NCBI RefSeq assembly: GCF_037392515.1
Contig: NC_090281.1
Coordinates: 44,740,645-44,804,644 of the forward strand
Source of the DNA: Haliotis asinina
Taxonomy: Eukaryota > Mollusca > Gastropoda > Lepetellida > Haliotidae
Direction of reading: 5' to 3'
Length of the DNA stretch: 64,000 nucleotides
The notes beneath the pieces are model-generated. The model was given only the letters and a program-made list of their open reading frames with translations, searched no databases and was not told the origin of the DNA. The stretch's first letter is position 1, and each line of letters begins with the position of its first letter. A program made the position numbers and the translations under genes. Shown here in pieces: positions 1 through 11,857 of the stretch.

Positions 1-1180
1 ATCGGAAAAACCGAGATGCTAACTCTGAGTAAGTGGAGCAGTGAAGGCAAACATGTTCGATTTGAAATCATGTTTAGAGCTATAAATGTTACCTGATGTG
101 ACCTCCTAATAGGGTCTGTTAGAGTCAGGGGAGGAATGTAACAAATAATATTGAGACTAAGTTTACTTAGACTGCATCAGATCTTTACATCAATTAAATT
201 TAGGACTTTTGAAATTAGGAATAAAATAGTTAGGAAGCCGTGAGGGCAAATCTGTCCTATCCATCATGATTCATAGACTTGTGCTTCGTGTGAATATGGC
301 TCAATAGCCTACATGTGCTTCATTTAGAATTAGCTGTGAAATTAATCTCATGGCCTACCTGCTTCAGCATTCTATTACTGGGTAGCTATTGTCAGATCTT
401 CATTCAGAAGTATTGTAAGACATATCGAATTAATGAGATTGTTGTAATTACCCATGAATGTCTAATTTATTCTTTACATAGCTGAAGTATGTAGCCAATG
501 GGGAACATTCATAAGTTATCTCTCTTTACCACTTTGCCATTAGATGTCACTAGTCGGAGTCGCTGTTGTCTTAAGTGTACTTCTGGTGTATTTGTGTTGT
601 TCCAAGTTGCATAAAAGCCAAATGTCTTTCTAAACATAAGCTGTGCTAAATATTTGGTGATTTGAGAGGTAGGATGAAAAGATAAGTAATGGGGAAATGT
701 CGTTGAGAGGCAAAATTATCAGTGATTATCAATATGGGAATTGTGTCATAGATGCCATCATTTTTTAACTATTGAGTTGATTTTCTCACATAATACACAA
801 AGTTTTTAAAAAAGCTGTTTTGGTAGTATTGGAGGATTTGGTAATCCATGAACAAATATATCACCACTCAACAGGGATGTAAAATTTCATTTTTTCACTT
901 TTTGGGAATGTCTTACTTACAGGTACATTTACTCCTCTGATATTTATTGATGATTGATTGCAATTTAGTTAATTATTATTGATTTCTTAAAGCTATATCA
1001 TAGTTAGCCCTAGTGATGTTTAGATCAAGGTACCAAAATTGTGTGGACCACATGTGTATATGAGCTCCATGACCTCATCTGTTTTTTTAACTGTATTTCT
1101 ATTCATTGACCATATTCATGTAACGGGCATGGAGTCATCACACAAGTGACATCTTAACCTTGTCAGCCTGCAGAAGGGGT
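1..1180. other. Non-coding sequence, no feature recognised
   Basis: AT-rich DNA with no exon having both splice sites and no repeat I can recognise. It probably is intron or upstream sequence of the gene whose signal-peptide exon starts at 1306. Confidence 0.4.
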
Positions 1181-1253
1181 AACCTCTTTGGTCATGTGGA
1201 CAAGGCATCCGACTTCAGATCAGAAGGTCTGTGGTTTGAATCCCAGCACAGGA
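1181..1253 (+). repeat. tRNA-Arg-like sequence (SINE head or tRNA pseudogene)
   Basis: The order of tRNA parts is visible: a D-arm/A-box-like stretch (gtggacaaggc), an anticodon arm 'gacttcagatcag', and a T-arm/B-box-like 'tggtttgaatcccag'. The layout resembles tRNA-Arg. The acceptor stem does not pair, and the anticodon and T stems each carry a mismatch, so this is not a working tRNA. The loop triplet would be TCA. It lies just upstream of the signal-peptide exon. Confidence 0.55.
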
Positions 1254-1305
1254 CTGCTGAATTTAATGGTCGTGGAATTCACAAGTGTTGTTTCCATTTT
1301 TACAG

Positions 1306-1375
1306 GTGGCACGATGGTTTTTCCATTTTTACTGTTGGTTCTGACGGCTTCGTCCATAAACACAGAGTTGACAGG
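1306..1375 (+). CDS. Exon with start codon and signal peptide, gene unrecognised
   Basis: The exon follows an acceptor 'tttccatttttacag' and ends at a strong donor GTGAGT (1376). The ATG at 1314 starts MVFPFLLLVLTASSINTELT: a short N-terminus, a hydrophobic core (FPFLLLVL) and small residues (TASS) suited to signal peptidase. The reading frame leaves two bases (phase 2) at the donor. The 20 residues suggest a secreted or membrane protein; nothing more can be said about function. The frame is also open upstream through the tRNA-like sequence, but the acceptor at 1305 and the hydrophobic start favour ATG 1314. The next exon was not found. The terminal exon at 6366 is on the same strand and could belong to the same gene, but nothing proves this. 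Confidence 0.5.
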
Positions 1376-2238
1376 GTGAGTTGATTAAAAATACTGTCAG
1401 TAATCCATGTAGCTATAGCGATATTGGCTGTGAAATATGTATTTCATGTATTCTGCTCAAATGACATGACACAATAACCATGATAACATTAAAGATTTGG
1501 TCAAGTTTAAGATGTTCATGTTGTCCATTACATGATCTTGTATTTTGGTTTATGAGTGAAGAAATATTTTCGATTAAGAAACTTAAGTCACAGTCCTCTT
1601 GGATGGAGCCGGTGTTTTGGTTAGGGTGCTCACTAGTGGTGTTTGATTAATTGAAATAATCGAAGATAGGTTGCAGTGACCAAACGACTGAGTAATTGAT
1701 CACGTTTTCTTATAATTGTACTCATATAACTGAACACATTAGGAGTAGTGTTTGTAGTGTTTGAAACACTTGACAATGGAACATATCTGAGAAAGGGTCG
1801 AGGCTTAAAACATTTTTGATTGTTAGAAAACTCACTTCACTTACTGGAAAGTCATGACAGAATAATTGTAGAAAACTCAATGAAGTCTATGTTCATGACA
1901 TGTAGGTTATCACTTTGAAGTAGCTGCATCAACAACCTGAATCAGAAAGTCTGAAAAACGTTGCTAACTATCTTTTTTCAATGACTGTTGGTAATGAACC
2001 AATTATCAATTGCGACGTTTCAACCAATTCCAATCACTAGTGCACACACAGTATGTCTAATTTTATATGCGATGTGCTATGCTATGCATTGCTTTGCCTT
2101 TTTTCTGCGCACACTACATGCATTTTCTTTTTGTGTTTTTGTTATAGTATACCATTGTAAACTTGTAGTAAATACTCTTTATATTTAACTCATTAAGGCC
2201 GAGAGACGCATATGTGGGGCAAATTAATTAGCTTCTCA
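1376..2238. other. Probable intron, no feature seen
   Basis: AT-rich sequence after the signal-peptide donor. No second exon with good splice sites was found. Confidence 0.35.
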
Positions 2239-2370
2239 CAGTGAGAGCCGGGTATTGGGGGTTATAAAAAAGCACCTCTTATTCAGCGAGAGCCGCATAT
2301 TGGGTTTGATAAAAAGCACCTCCCATTCAGCGAGAGCCGTGTATTGGGGGTTTTAAATTTTAAATTCCTA
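2239..2370. repeat. Three-copy ~45-bp tandem repeat
   Basis: Units start at 2239, 2284 and 2328 with 'cag(t/c)gagagccg' and share 'tattggg' and 'aaaaagcacctc'. The last unit fades after about 40 bp. It is non-coding. Confidence 0.7.
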
Positions 2371-2549
2371 TTGTACCTATTATTTCAATCAATTTAGCAG
2401 TAATGATCAAAGATTAGAGGTTACTTTCTGTGTTAATCAGAATAACTATTTATGTGTTTTGATAACAATTGCTTGCAATGTCGAGGGCTTATACTGGCAA
2501 ATGAACACATGTCTGAGAGAATGGAGATTATGAGATGTTGTTACAGGAG

Positions 2550-4498
2550 GTAAGTGTTTGTTACTCGTCATTGGGAGTGAATACTAAGAAACTATGTTTG
2601 CACATTAATTGAATTAACGGTGACAAGGTTACAAAACCTTCTTGTAAATTAAATCATTCATTCATTCATTTTGTAGAGTCCATTGTCAATCTTCTGAAAT
2701 TCGTTTGCTTTCAAAACAAATATAAGTATGCCCATCTTCATAAATATTTGGGGAGGTTCAACTGCAAGTGTGTACATCACAATAAATCAGTATTGTGTAA
2801 CTTATTTTAATTCTATAATACATGTACTTGAATTGTGATATTTATTCGTAACAGATGTGCCGATTATATTGAAATGTTCAGCAAGCCATTATGTTTGATG
2901 TACAAGTAAAATGTGTGCGCTAAATGTGTATGCAAAAAAGTACTATCTCTACTCAATGGTTGGATTTGGTTATCCGGGGTAAAAATAATCGGATTGTAGC
3001 GCTTTGAGCGCTTTAAAGAAAAATAAACTCGTGAAAGTGCCTGTTAGTCTCTACATGTACATTTCAGGCATCCTTACGATTATCTATGTTCATGATACAC
3101 AAACTTTTTCATGATAGCTAGAGTTGATAAAACCGAACTCCAGCATAGCGATTGGTCAACGACCAAACCAATAGTCAATCTGTATCCAAGCTGTCTAGTG
3201 ACCGAACATGCTCTTCAGAAATTTAGCCCACGCACCATCACCTGTCATTTCCTCTGTGACAGGTATCTCATGATACGATTGGTCATAGATAAGAAATCAG
3301 CCACTATGTTGAACAGTTGAGATACAAAACGTCCTATTCGGGAACTTTGATGACGCCCATCCCATGACCTTTTGTCTTATTTATGTGCAAGGAATAGCAT
3401 TACACAATATGCATACATGGATGTTCGTGTCATAACATATATTTTCTTCGTTAAATCTAGATGAACCAAAGTGACAAACTGTGATTCTGTTCCATGTAAG
3501 TCACACATTAGCTTATTAGTACTTACCTTAAAATATTCAGTATATACTAGCAACGTATAAGCGAAAACGCTTCTTTCATAGAAGATTATTAGGCATGTGC
3601 GTAAATTCTTCTTTACTACCATTGACATAGATGTTTTGAACAATTTAACCTCACACAATGATATGAGAGGGACAATTTGTGTAAGTATGTCTTACATTCA
3701 AAGAATACAAACATGTGTTAAGAAAATACACATGCCACCAAAAGTCTACAAGAGAAAGTGTAATGAAATTACGTAAAACGTTACATATATGACATGTATT
3801 CATTCCTGCTTATGACTTGCTCGTGTGACGAGACAGTTTCCTGTAATCTCCGAAACCTGCCAGGGATATCAGGCGTGAATAGCCCTAATTAGTCTCGCCA
3901 CAGCCAGCCAGACAATCAGCACGGGGTTCCAGGTGTTGAGCAGTGAAGTGGCTCTTGGGCTTAATGAGTTAAATACTCCTTCAGACTGATCAACATCAGT
4001 TGTTTACATGTGAATATTTGGCATATCAAATGTATACTTTTCTAAAGAATAAAATATCAACAGTTTTTCAATGTTATTGTTCTCGGTCATGTTATGAAGT
4101 GGCAATAGTAGCTGCACCATAGAATTATGCTAACATTGTCTATGCAGCCTATATCACTGGGAGACACCTCTAACTGTAGCAGTATAATCATGATAAGGAT
4201 GTCACAAATGGAATCCCTTGAGGTTTAAAATGTGATGTGATGAAAAAAAGGGTGCAGCATTTATTTTCATTACATTGATTCGCATCGCATGGATGCATAG
4301 GTTGTGATGAGTGGTCAGAGAAAATTACATGGTGGGATTCTTTTATACGCATTGCATAGAAAATCAGATGTAGAGTGCCTGCATGTACATGTGAATAGAG
4401 TTCATTGAAGGAGTGCATGAACTTTTCTAGGAAACTTTTCTTCGCGAGTCAAAACAGGAATTCAGTGTGACTGCCAGCTAGCCCCTCATTATAAAATA
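2550..4498. other. Non-coding stretch, nothing convincing
   Basis: Scattered short open frames without splice signals or codon bias. No recognisable repeat was found in this stretch. Confidence 0.35.
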
Positions 4499-5742
4499 TT
4501 TAAAGGTCACATGCAACGTAAAACACAACTTTACAGATTCTGATACCTTTCGATATGCACTTACCGAAACAAATCATTAAAAAATGCCAATTCAACCTAT
4601 AAAGTTGAAAAAAACACGATGAAAAAAAAGCGTGCGAAATCGGAGTTCAAACATTTCACTATTTTTCCCCGAGTGCTGGGGGGAAAATATGGTTTCAACA
4701 GCTGTGCTGCACTGCGTCCGTAACGCATGCGCATGCCCAGAGTCTGAGGTCGTGAGCAGTAGTCTAATCTTGGTTGTGTACACAAACAAGTAAATAATCT
4801 ACTTGTTACGTAAAAAAAATCTTGTTGATTGTGGTAAGCAGTCTCTGTCTCAGAGAAAGCTCAGTGTCTGGTTTATTCACACCTATATGTCTGTCTGCCT
4901 GCCTGTCTGCTAAAGACAGCATGCAGAACACAGCTTCAATCACTGACCACATGCAATTTGAACTTAACACCTATCAGACTATATGATATGCACCCGAGTC
5001 CCGTGGCTGCCACATTATGTAATTAGGCAGGTGTGATACACATGACATTTTTTTATGTCTGTGGGTTGCAAAGAAACTACATTCATTTTGTTTTTCGGAT
5101 GACTGGATCTGATGGAAACTGGTGCAAACTCTTGTCAGTTTCAAGTCCTGCTTTGTACTTGGACGAATGACAGATTCTAGCCATGCAGTAGTTCACCATC
5201 TCTACTGAGATGATTTGTTATTGGATCGAGCGCAAATTCAGAGAACATGTATTTTCAAAACCTAACATCTCTATATACATTCTTCATGGATAACAACTTC
5301 TTTTAGTGTATATGATTTTTTGTTTGACAACAGTATATGAATTCATACTGAAACGACGCATCAAGTACATAAAAAGAAGTTGTTATCCATGAAGAATCTT
5401 ACTTTCTTGTGACTCGCCATACTTCTAAAGTGCCCATCAAACAGATCATCTTTCTGTACACACAATGAACCCTCAGCATATGAGCAAATGAAACAGCCAG
5501 TCGGAAGCCGTCGTTACGCTTGAGTGCAGATCCACTCGCTACGACTGGGTTCAGTCTCCTGAGGGCTTCGTTTCGGGGGAAGTAAGCCCAAGTACAAAAT
5601 ACTGCACTTTTGAATCGCGATTGTACGCTCATGATTTTGTTTATTTGTTTTTTTGAAAGCAGCAATGTATATTATATGTCATGAATAAGTGATAAATGTG
5701 TTTTAATTATGTTTGATTTTTTGGTTGCATGTGACCTTTAAA
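4499..5742 (+). mobile_element. ~1.24 kb terminal-inverted-repeat element, copy A
   Basis: The ends are perfect 19-bp inverted repeats, TTTAAAGGTCACATGCAAC at 4499-4517 and its reverse complement at 5724-5742. The outer TTAA/TTTAAA could include the target-site duplication. There is no transposase frame, so it is a non-autonomous DNA element. Inside is a 26-bp perfect inverted repeat (5279-5304 with 5372-5397). An inverted, diverged second copy occupies about 53700-54948, which confirms that this is a dispersed repeat. The superfamily is not certain; a TTAA target would fit piggyBac-like elements. Confidence 0.8.
5279..5397. repeat. Internal hairpin of element A
   Basis: Perfect 26-bp arms, each beginning or ending with 'ggataacaacttc' or its complement, separated by 67 bp. 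The same hairpin, less perfect, is at 54023-54126 in the second copy. Confidence 0.85.
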
Positions 5743-5883
5743 CATTTCAACCATATTTGAAGTTAAATCTTGTTTTGGCCATTTCTCAATCATTAATTTT
5801 TGAAATACTGAAACATTAATTTTAGTGATGTTGGAATGTTTGCATGTATTTGTCCTCATGTTTCCAAAGTGTTGTCCTCATAC

Positions 5884-6305
5884 TATGAGCTACTTCTCAA
5901 ACTGTTTATTAAATACCCGGGTGAGCTACAGTTCAGACTGTTGACTCCATACCGAAGTGAGGTACAGTTCAAACTGTTAACTCTATATTCAGGCTAGGGT
6001 ACAGTTCAAACTGTTGACGCTATATTGACGTGAGCTACACTTCAAACTGTTGACTCCATACCCAGGTGAGCTACAGTTCAAACTGTTGACTCCATACCCA
6101 GATGAGGTACAGTTGAAACTGTTGACTCCATATCCAGGTGAGCTACAGTTCAAACTGTTGACTCCATACTCAGGTGAGCTACAGTTAAAACTGTTCATTC
6201 TATATCCAGGTGAGACATGGTTGAAACTGTTGACTTCATACCCGGGTGAGCTACAGTTCAGACTGCTTGTCTCCTTACTTTGGAGAGCTACAGTTCAAAC
6301 GGTTG
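5884..6305. repeat. 36-bp tandem repeat, about 11-12 copies
   Basis: The units carry 'gagctacagttcaaactg' followed by 'ttgactccatac'. The period is 36 bp, a multiple of three, so long frames stay open on both strands without implying coding. The array ends about 60 bp before the acceptor of the exon at 6366 and so lies in its upstream intron. Confidence 0.85.
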
Positions 6306-6365
6306 ATTCCATTGATATTAGTTAATATGACCTTCGCATGCATATTGTTGTTTTTTTCCCACCAG

Positions 6366-6509
6366 GTGATGACGGACGAGGAACTGCAGGTATCCAAGCC
6401 AGCCAGCCTGGCAGCCAGATTGTCCAGTATGCTCGGACTAACCCCCAAACCAAGCCTCAATGACTTCAGCTCACTTTTCATGAAGAGGACATTGTTTGCC
6501 CCCAAGTAG
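6366..6509 (+). CDS. Terminal coding exon, gene unrecognised
   Basis: The acceptor is a strong polypyrimidine tract 'ttgtttttttcccaccag' ending at 6365. The frame opens at GTG and reads through 47 codons to TAG at 6507-6509: VMTDEELQVSKPASLAA, then a serine/leucine-rich stretch and the C-terminus SLFMKRTLFAPK. A poly(A) signal AATAAA follows 24 bases after the stop. Balanced, coding-like codon use and the complete 3' end make this a convincing last exon. I do not recognise the family. The segment is rich in Ser, Leu and Lys with no membrane segment, and looks like a cytosolic tail. The upstream exon should end in phase 0. Confidence 0.7.
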   Translation: MMTDEELQVSKPASLAARLSSMLGLTPKPSLNDFSSLFMKRTLFAPK

Positions 6510-6532
6510 TTTTATTGTATACATAACCATAG

Positions 6533-6538
6533 AATAAA
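6533..6538 (+). promoter_or_regulatory. Poly(A) signal AATAAA
   Basis: Canonical hexamer shortly after the stop codon of the terminal exon. Confidence 0.7.
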
Positions 6539-6619
6539 GTGTGTACTGCTTGGGAATAATCCTTAAATTATATATGTATTCTGTTAATAGTTAGTAGGCC
6601 ATGTGATGGTGGGTCAGAA

Positions 6620-7157
6620 ATATGAATTTTGCTGCAGGATAGGAATTCTTGTCAGGAATCAAGCACTTGTATGTACGTCTTGGTATGAATGTTGCTACAG
6701 GATAGGAATTCTTGTGAGAAACAAGCACTTGTATGTTAGTCTTGGTATGAATGTTGCTACAGGATAGGAATTCTTGTCAAGAAACAAGCACTTGTATGTA
6801 AGCCTTGGTATGAATGTTGCTACAGGATAGGAATTCTTGTCAAGAAACAAGCACTTGTATGTAAGCCTTGGTATGAATGTTGCTACAGGATAGGAATTTT
6901 TGTCAAGAAACAAGCACTTGTATGTAAGCCTTGGTATGAATGATGCTACAGGATAGGAATTCTTGTCAGAAACAAGCACTTGTGTGTTAGTCTTGGTATG
7001 AATGTTGCGACAGGATAGGAATTTGTGCTAGAAAATAAGCATGTGTATTTATGTCTCGTTATGAATGTCACTACAGGATAATAATTGTCAAGAAACAAGC
7101 ACGTTTGTGAATATCACTACAGGATAAGATTTTTTGTCAGGAAACAAGCACTTATAT
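6620..7157. repeat. 62/63-bp tandem repeat, about 8.5 copies
   Basis: The units contain 'gctacaggataggaattctt' and 'caagcacttgtatgta'. Starts at 6684, 6746, 6809, 6872, 6935, 6997 and 7060 give periods of 62 or 63 bp. Outer units are more diverged. The minus strand stays open as a 21-residue repeat because the period is a multiple of three; the 62-bp units break it, so coding is unlikely. Confidence 0.85.
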
Positions 7158-7346
7158 CCAAAATTGTAATATAAATAGATGAAGCTCTGACCAGCAAGAC
7201 ATGAATAATATTTATACATTTTACTCATGTTTTTGACATGATTGAAAGGTAGAAACTTTGACATGCTTGAAAGGTTTAGCTTGATAAACAACATTATGTT
7301 TATACAATGAATGAATACAAACTTTAATATATGTAAACTTTCATTC

Positions 7347-7373
7347 ACACCCCCACCCCCACCCCCCCCACCA
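7347..7373. repeat. C-rich low-complexity tract
   Basis: Runs of cytosine broken by single A (cacccccacccccaccccc type) on the plus strand. Confidence 0.8.
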
Positions 7374-7448
7374 GTCACACTGAGATGAAGGTCTGCATGT
7401 TAACCACATTTATTGTGAAAGCTGCTGATTTTTAGAGTTATTCTCACC

Positions 7449-7478
7449 AGAGACCATATAATAGATTATATGGTCTCT
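7449..7478. repeat. Perfect 14-bp-arm palindrome
   Basis: AGAGACCATATAAT at 7449-7462, a 2-base spacer, then its exact reverse complement at 7465-7478. The direct repeat 'ttctcac' flanks it closely on both sides. Confidence 0.85.
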
Positions 7479-8627
7479 GTTCTCACAGACTCAGGGCTGT
7501 TGCAGTGTGGACCGTTGTAACTGTTGAATATGCCAGGTAGAAGAAAGGGAGGTAACTCCAAGAGAGAGCAAGCCCTAAAGACCTGTCCTGTGTCAATATG
7601 GGTAGAATTTATGATCCATTTCTTTTTACTGTTATGTGACAAGTTAGTTTGACCAAACTGTAACAGTTCCTTATCAGTGTGCATTTGTCCAGTCAAGGCC
7701 AGAATACACTGACCACTCAGTGGTATTTCTGTGAAGCAGTGCATGTCTTAGTCAAGTAAAACTGTGGACAGACACAGGATATGTTTCAACCCAGTGAGTC
7801 TGGTCGGCAGTGGCATCATCTCAAAGGGAGAGCATTATTAGAGGCTCCACATTAAATGTTCAACTGGGGTCTTCAGCCTTAAAACGATAGGACCAAACAG
7901 TAAACAGGGTCCCACAGCAAGCACAGGCTCTGGATTCAGAGGGAGTGATTATTGAAACTTGAGAAATTGTAGCCTACAACCCCCACCTTGCTTTTCTCAA
8001 AAAGCTGTATTTGCTCCCATGTCATAAAGAAGGCTATGTTTATAACAATCAACAATTACATTACATTGAGTCAGAGGTTATTCTTTTTTAACAATATTCC
8101 AGTCACTAGTTCAACTTCTAGACCTAGGCAAGGCGTAAATCCACAGTTAGCCTTAACTGCCTGACCTGCTCTGAATGTTGCTTTCATCCACATGTATGGG
8201 ACATTACTAAGTTGAAGACAACATATCTGTCCCCATCTTGACTGGAGAAGGATATATGTCTCTGTCCTGTTGTAAGTTAAATGTTTTCTTTTTGGTTCAT
8301 TATATTATTGGTTCCTTGAAATATTTTGCTTAGGCTACTAGGAATATATCATCAAAACCAATCAATCAGTTACCAGTTCAGTATCAAATATGAAGTTGTC
8401 CTATTTGTGCTCTTTTGCTAAAAATACCTCTGAATGTTTTGAGACTGGTGACTGGATGGGGTTGAGTGACGACATGAGTAGGTGGTGGTGTGTGACTATG
8501 GGTGTGTAGTCCAGGTACCATGCTTTCAGTGATTATGATCATGAAGTAGAAGGCTAGGACAGTCAGACAAGTAACAGTGCCGACTTAGGTTGACGCTCAT
8601 CAGATTGACATATAATTGACTTATATG
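7479..8627. other. Non-coding stretch, nothing convincing
   Basis: No exon with paired splice signals and no recognised repeat were seen. Confidence 0.35.
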
Positions 8628-8842
8628 AATATGATTGACTAAAAGCAGTCAAGAACATGATTCACTAAAAGCATTTTGAACTATGATTAAAGCAGTGAAG
8701 ATAACACTTAATTAAAAGCAGTTTAGAATATGATTGACTAAAATTAGTCTAGAATATGAATGACTAAAAGCATTCTGGAATATACTTGACTAAAATCAGT
8801 CTAGAATACAGTCAAAAAGTAGTCTAGAATATGACTGACTTG
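8628..8842. repeat. Degenerate ~26-bp tandem repeat
   Basis: About eight copies of a unit like 'agtctagaatatgattgact' plus 'aaaa..', most regular at 8740-8840. Confidence 0.7.
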
Positions 8843-9228
8843 ACAAGACGTTGGTAATCTTTCAGGCCATGTAGCTTGTTAAGTTTGTGTATAGAGGATT
8901 GGTGTTTGACCTAGGCTGTGGATGCTGGTAAAGTGCTACTATAAGACACTTATAATAAAGTTTGTTGATCCATTTTGTTGTTGGTATCTGATTGGTCAGT
9001 GTTTTTTGGGCTTGGTAGGAGATGCAGCGTTCATGAGCACGATCAGAGGGAAAATGACATCACGTCCAGACACTGTGGTACTCTTATCAATCCATCATAA
9101 CGGTACTCAGCATCAACCTGTGGTTTCAACATGTTTCTCACAGAGTTGATTGTTTTCAGACCCACAATAAAGTGGGAATATTGCTGACTATGCCCCTAAG
9201 TGACAATCAATCAACCAGTTCTGAACAC

Positions 9229-9610
9229 GGATGGCTCAGTTGGCGAAGGTGCAGCTATTGACTTGCCATTCTTTACAAGAAGAATTGGCATCTAGCGTAC
9301 TGTTCTGCAGGATAGGGAACATTCACCGCCACGACATGGCATCAACAAGGGGCTTGCACTCTCTGTGCTGGTCTCCCGGTTTCAAGCGGCACAGTTCCTG
9401 TGGTGTCATATACTGTAGTGGTAGTTCTCATTGTAGCTCCAGTCTCGGAAGTTGTTGCCCTGCAGGCCACGCTAATGTACCGTAGCTTGTACAATTTGGA
9501 ATGAGTGAGTGAGATGGGTTTAACCCCCTGTGGACCACACAGTGTAGGCGGTGAAGTTGGTGTCGTAGCTAGGACAAGCGGAAATGCGTGAGTGAGATGG
9601 CTTTAACCCT
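9229..9610 (+). repeat. Possible SINE with tRNA-like head
   Basis: The sequence begins 'ggatggctcagttggcgaag', like the 5' half of a tRNA with an A box. Two copies of a 'gtgagtgagatgg.tttaac' motif occur at 9505-9610, like a SINE 3' tail. The B box is not clear. Confidence 0.3.
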
Positions 9611-9944
9611 GTTCAGTCTATTCAGTCACGCTGTAATGCACTTCAGCAGAAAACAGTTCTCGAAAGTGTTTGAGTGTTGTTAAACCATGCGTTTAATATT
9701 ATTCTAATTAAATATTAATTATTGGAACGTAATACATTAGTTGTATCCCAGCAAAAAAAACCCACAATTTTCGAAAAAAAATAAATGTCATATGTTCATA
9801 TATTCATGTTCTTCTATTTAATAACTTGACAAAGAGCCATAGTTAAGCTTCTTTGGGTGTTCAGAACATTTACGATATGCGCGCATGCGCTGTTAATGAT
9901 CAGGTTTCTCATGTGATGACGGTATTTGTTAATGAAGTCGTCCC

Positions 9945-11850
9945 TGTTCACGTTCTCATGGATTCGAAGTACGAATTACAAAACTTGATGGAAATACTTG
10001 ATCCTGGAGTCATTCTAACACATTCCAAGTAACAAGTGACACGTGTCTTTGTATTTGAGGCCCCATGGGTAATAGTGCTAAGATAAGAAACCAAAATCAT
10101 AACACAGTGCGCAAGATATACTGTTCTGCAATGCAAAACCACTTAATTAACAACCCGAAACATTTGTTTTGAGAAACAATGATGTCTTCTTCACGCGAAC
10201 AGAATATGCTATTGATATTAGTGAGACAACGTTATGGGATGGATTGTTATATTGTGCGAATAAGTTCCCTAGATATCTGATAATAAGGACATAACAGAAA
10301 GAAATGGAATACATCTACATGTTCATCTTGAACACATGCTGCACCACGCTTCCAGCATAACAGGTGGGCCCTTATTCTCGAAACGTTTGTAGCCCTAAGA
10401 ATTCTTAACTTTGATCGTAGCCAATGTGTTAAGAATGGGCTGAAGAAGTTCGTAGACCTACGACCGTTTCGAGAATAGCTAGCCTGATCATGATCTTCCA
10501 AACAACGTAGTAACTAAACACTCAGTTTCTGCAATTCACCACAACACAAAAATATATAGTACACGCTTAAGAGACTCCTAAGAAAAGTTCTACTACATAC
10601 TTCTTACATGTAATACAGTGCGGGAGATATATTGTTATACAATGCAAAAGTAACAGTGATATCCTCTTTAGAGGAACAGATTTGTTATTAACATTAATGA
10701 GGCTAACTTATGATGGGACAGATTGTTCAAATAATACGACGGTACAAACACGTCTCTACATGTTTAAACAGAGTGCAGTTCATTTTCTTCAACAAACCTG
10801 GCACTACACATGGAGCATAACAGTTGCTTATCATCTGATAAATCTTTCAAACGTTGAGTATGAAAAGTTAATACAGTGTATGCAATTCACAACAAAATTT
10901 ATACATTGATATTTTCACACAAATGCCTTGACACTCTCCTTAATCCGACATGTTTCTCTGCAACCACAAGTGTAGGATAAACGAGAGCTGACTGTAGTAC
11001 ACTCTTAAGAAATCCTTTGCATGAAACACTAATGGACACTTCTTACAACTCATACCGTGCGCAAGATACATTTCCATACAATGCAAGACTAATTAACATT
11101 GTGCATTTCTTAACATGATACATTTCTTTGAGAAACAGTAACATCCTCTTTATAAAAACAAGATTTGTTATTGACATTAATTAGGCAAATTTATCATGGA
11201 ATGTATTCTCATAATAATATGGTGGTATAAACAGTTCCGTACATGTCTTATGAGGACATAACAGAAGGAAATAAAATTCATCTTCAACAGATGCTGCATT
11301 CACTTTGAGCATAGCAGTTGGGTATTTTTCAAACATTTAAACGTAGCAACGTGGTATTTCATTTAAGCAATGCATAGGAAGATGCATTGTGCACTCTTAC
11401 GAGATCCTTTGACCTGAACAGCTCTAATATACTTCTTTACAAATCATACAGTGAGAAAGTTATACTTGTGTACAATGTACCACCACTTAACACGGTAGAT
11501 GTCTTTTGTGGAACGGTGATATGCTCCTTATTAGAACAAAATTGTGTTGTTGACATTTTTGAAACAAATTTATCATGGGATGGATGGTTGTAATAATATG
11601 GTGGTATAAAAAGTTTTCCACATGTCGTATAATGAGGACATAACAAAAGGAAATGGAATTCACCTTCAACTGATCCTAAATCACCCTTCGAGAACAGTTA
11701 GTTCTTGTCTTTCAAACGTTGAAAAATTAGTAACTGAACACTTAATTTATGCGATGCGTACAGAAGTTTACAGTATGCTCTTAACAGATCATTTGACTGG
11801 ACAAGCTCTAATACATACTTCTCAAGTCCCGAAATAATTTAGAAATTCGT
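9945..11850 (-). repeat. Four tandem, diverged copies of a LINE 3' end
   Basis: A landmark of the form 'acagtgcgcaagata' recurs at 10104, 10615, 11054 and 11448 (spacings of 511, 439 and 394 bp), followed each time by alignable blocks. Read on the minus strand, three copies still show the C-terminal cysteine/histidine tail of a non-LTR retrotransposon, for example VEDEFHFLLLCPH near 11280, EGEFHFLLLCPHYTTCGKLF near 11650 and EHVDVFHFFLLCPYYQISRE near 10300, followed by a 'yPPYYYn.PsHDKF'-like stretch. Copy 1 is longer because a ~104-bp foldback element sits in it. All copies have stops and frameshifts. Confidence 0.75.
10373..10476. mobile_element. ~104-bp foldback (MITE-like) insertion
   Basis: The ends are inverted repeats, 'tattctcgaaacg' and 'cgtttcgagaata'. 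The interior is an imperfect hairpin (gtagccctaagaattctta against ttaagaatgggctgaag). The other three LINE-tail copies lack it at this point, which shows it is a later insertion. Confidence 0.75.
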
Positions 11851-11857
11851 TAATCAT

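Noticed and set aside
1181-1253. A functional tRNA with TCA anticodon (suppressor or selenocysteine type)
   Set aside because: The acceptor stem does not pair, and other stems have mismatches. It fits a SINE head or pseudogene.
2486-2549. Possible short exon (LILANEHMSERMEIMRCC) before a GTAAGT donor
   Set aside because: The donor is good but there is no pyrimidine tract or convincing acceptor, and the segment is too short to judge.
6695-6979. 94-codon minus-strand frame of 21-residue repeats
   Set aside because: It is explained by the 63-bp tandem array, and the 62-bp units break the frame.
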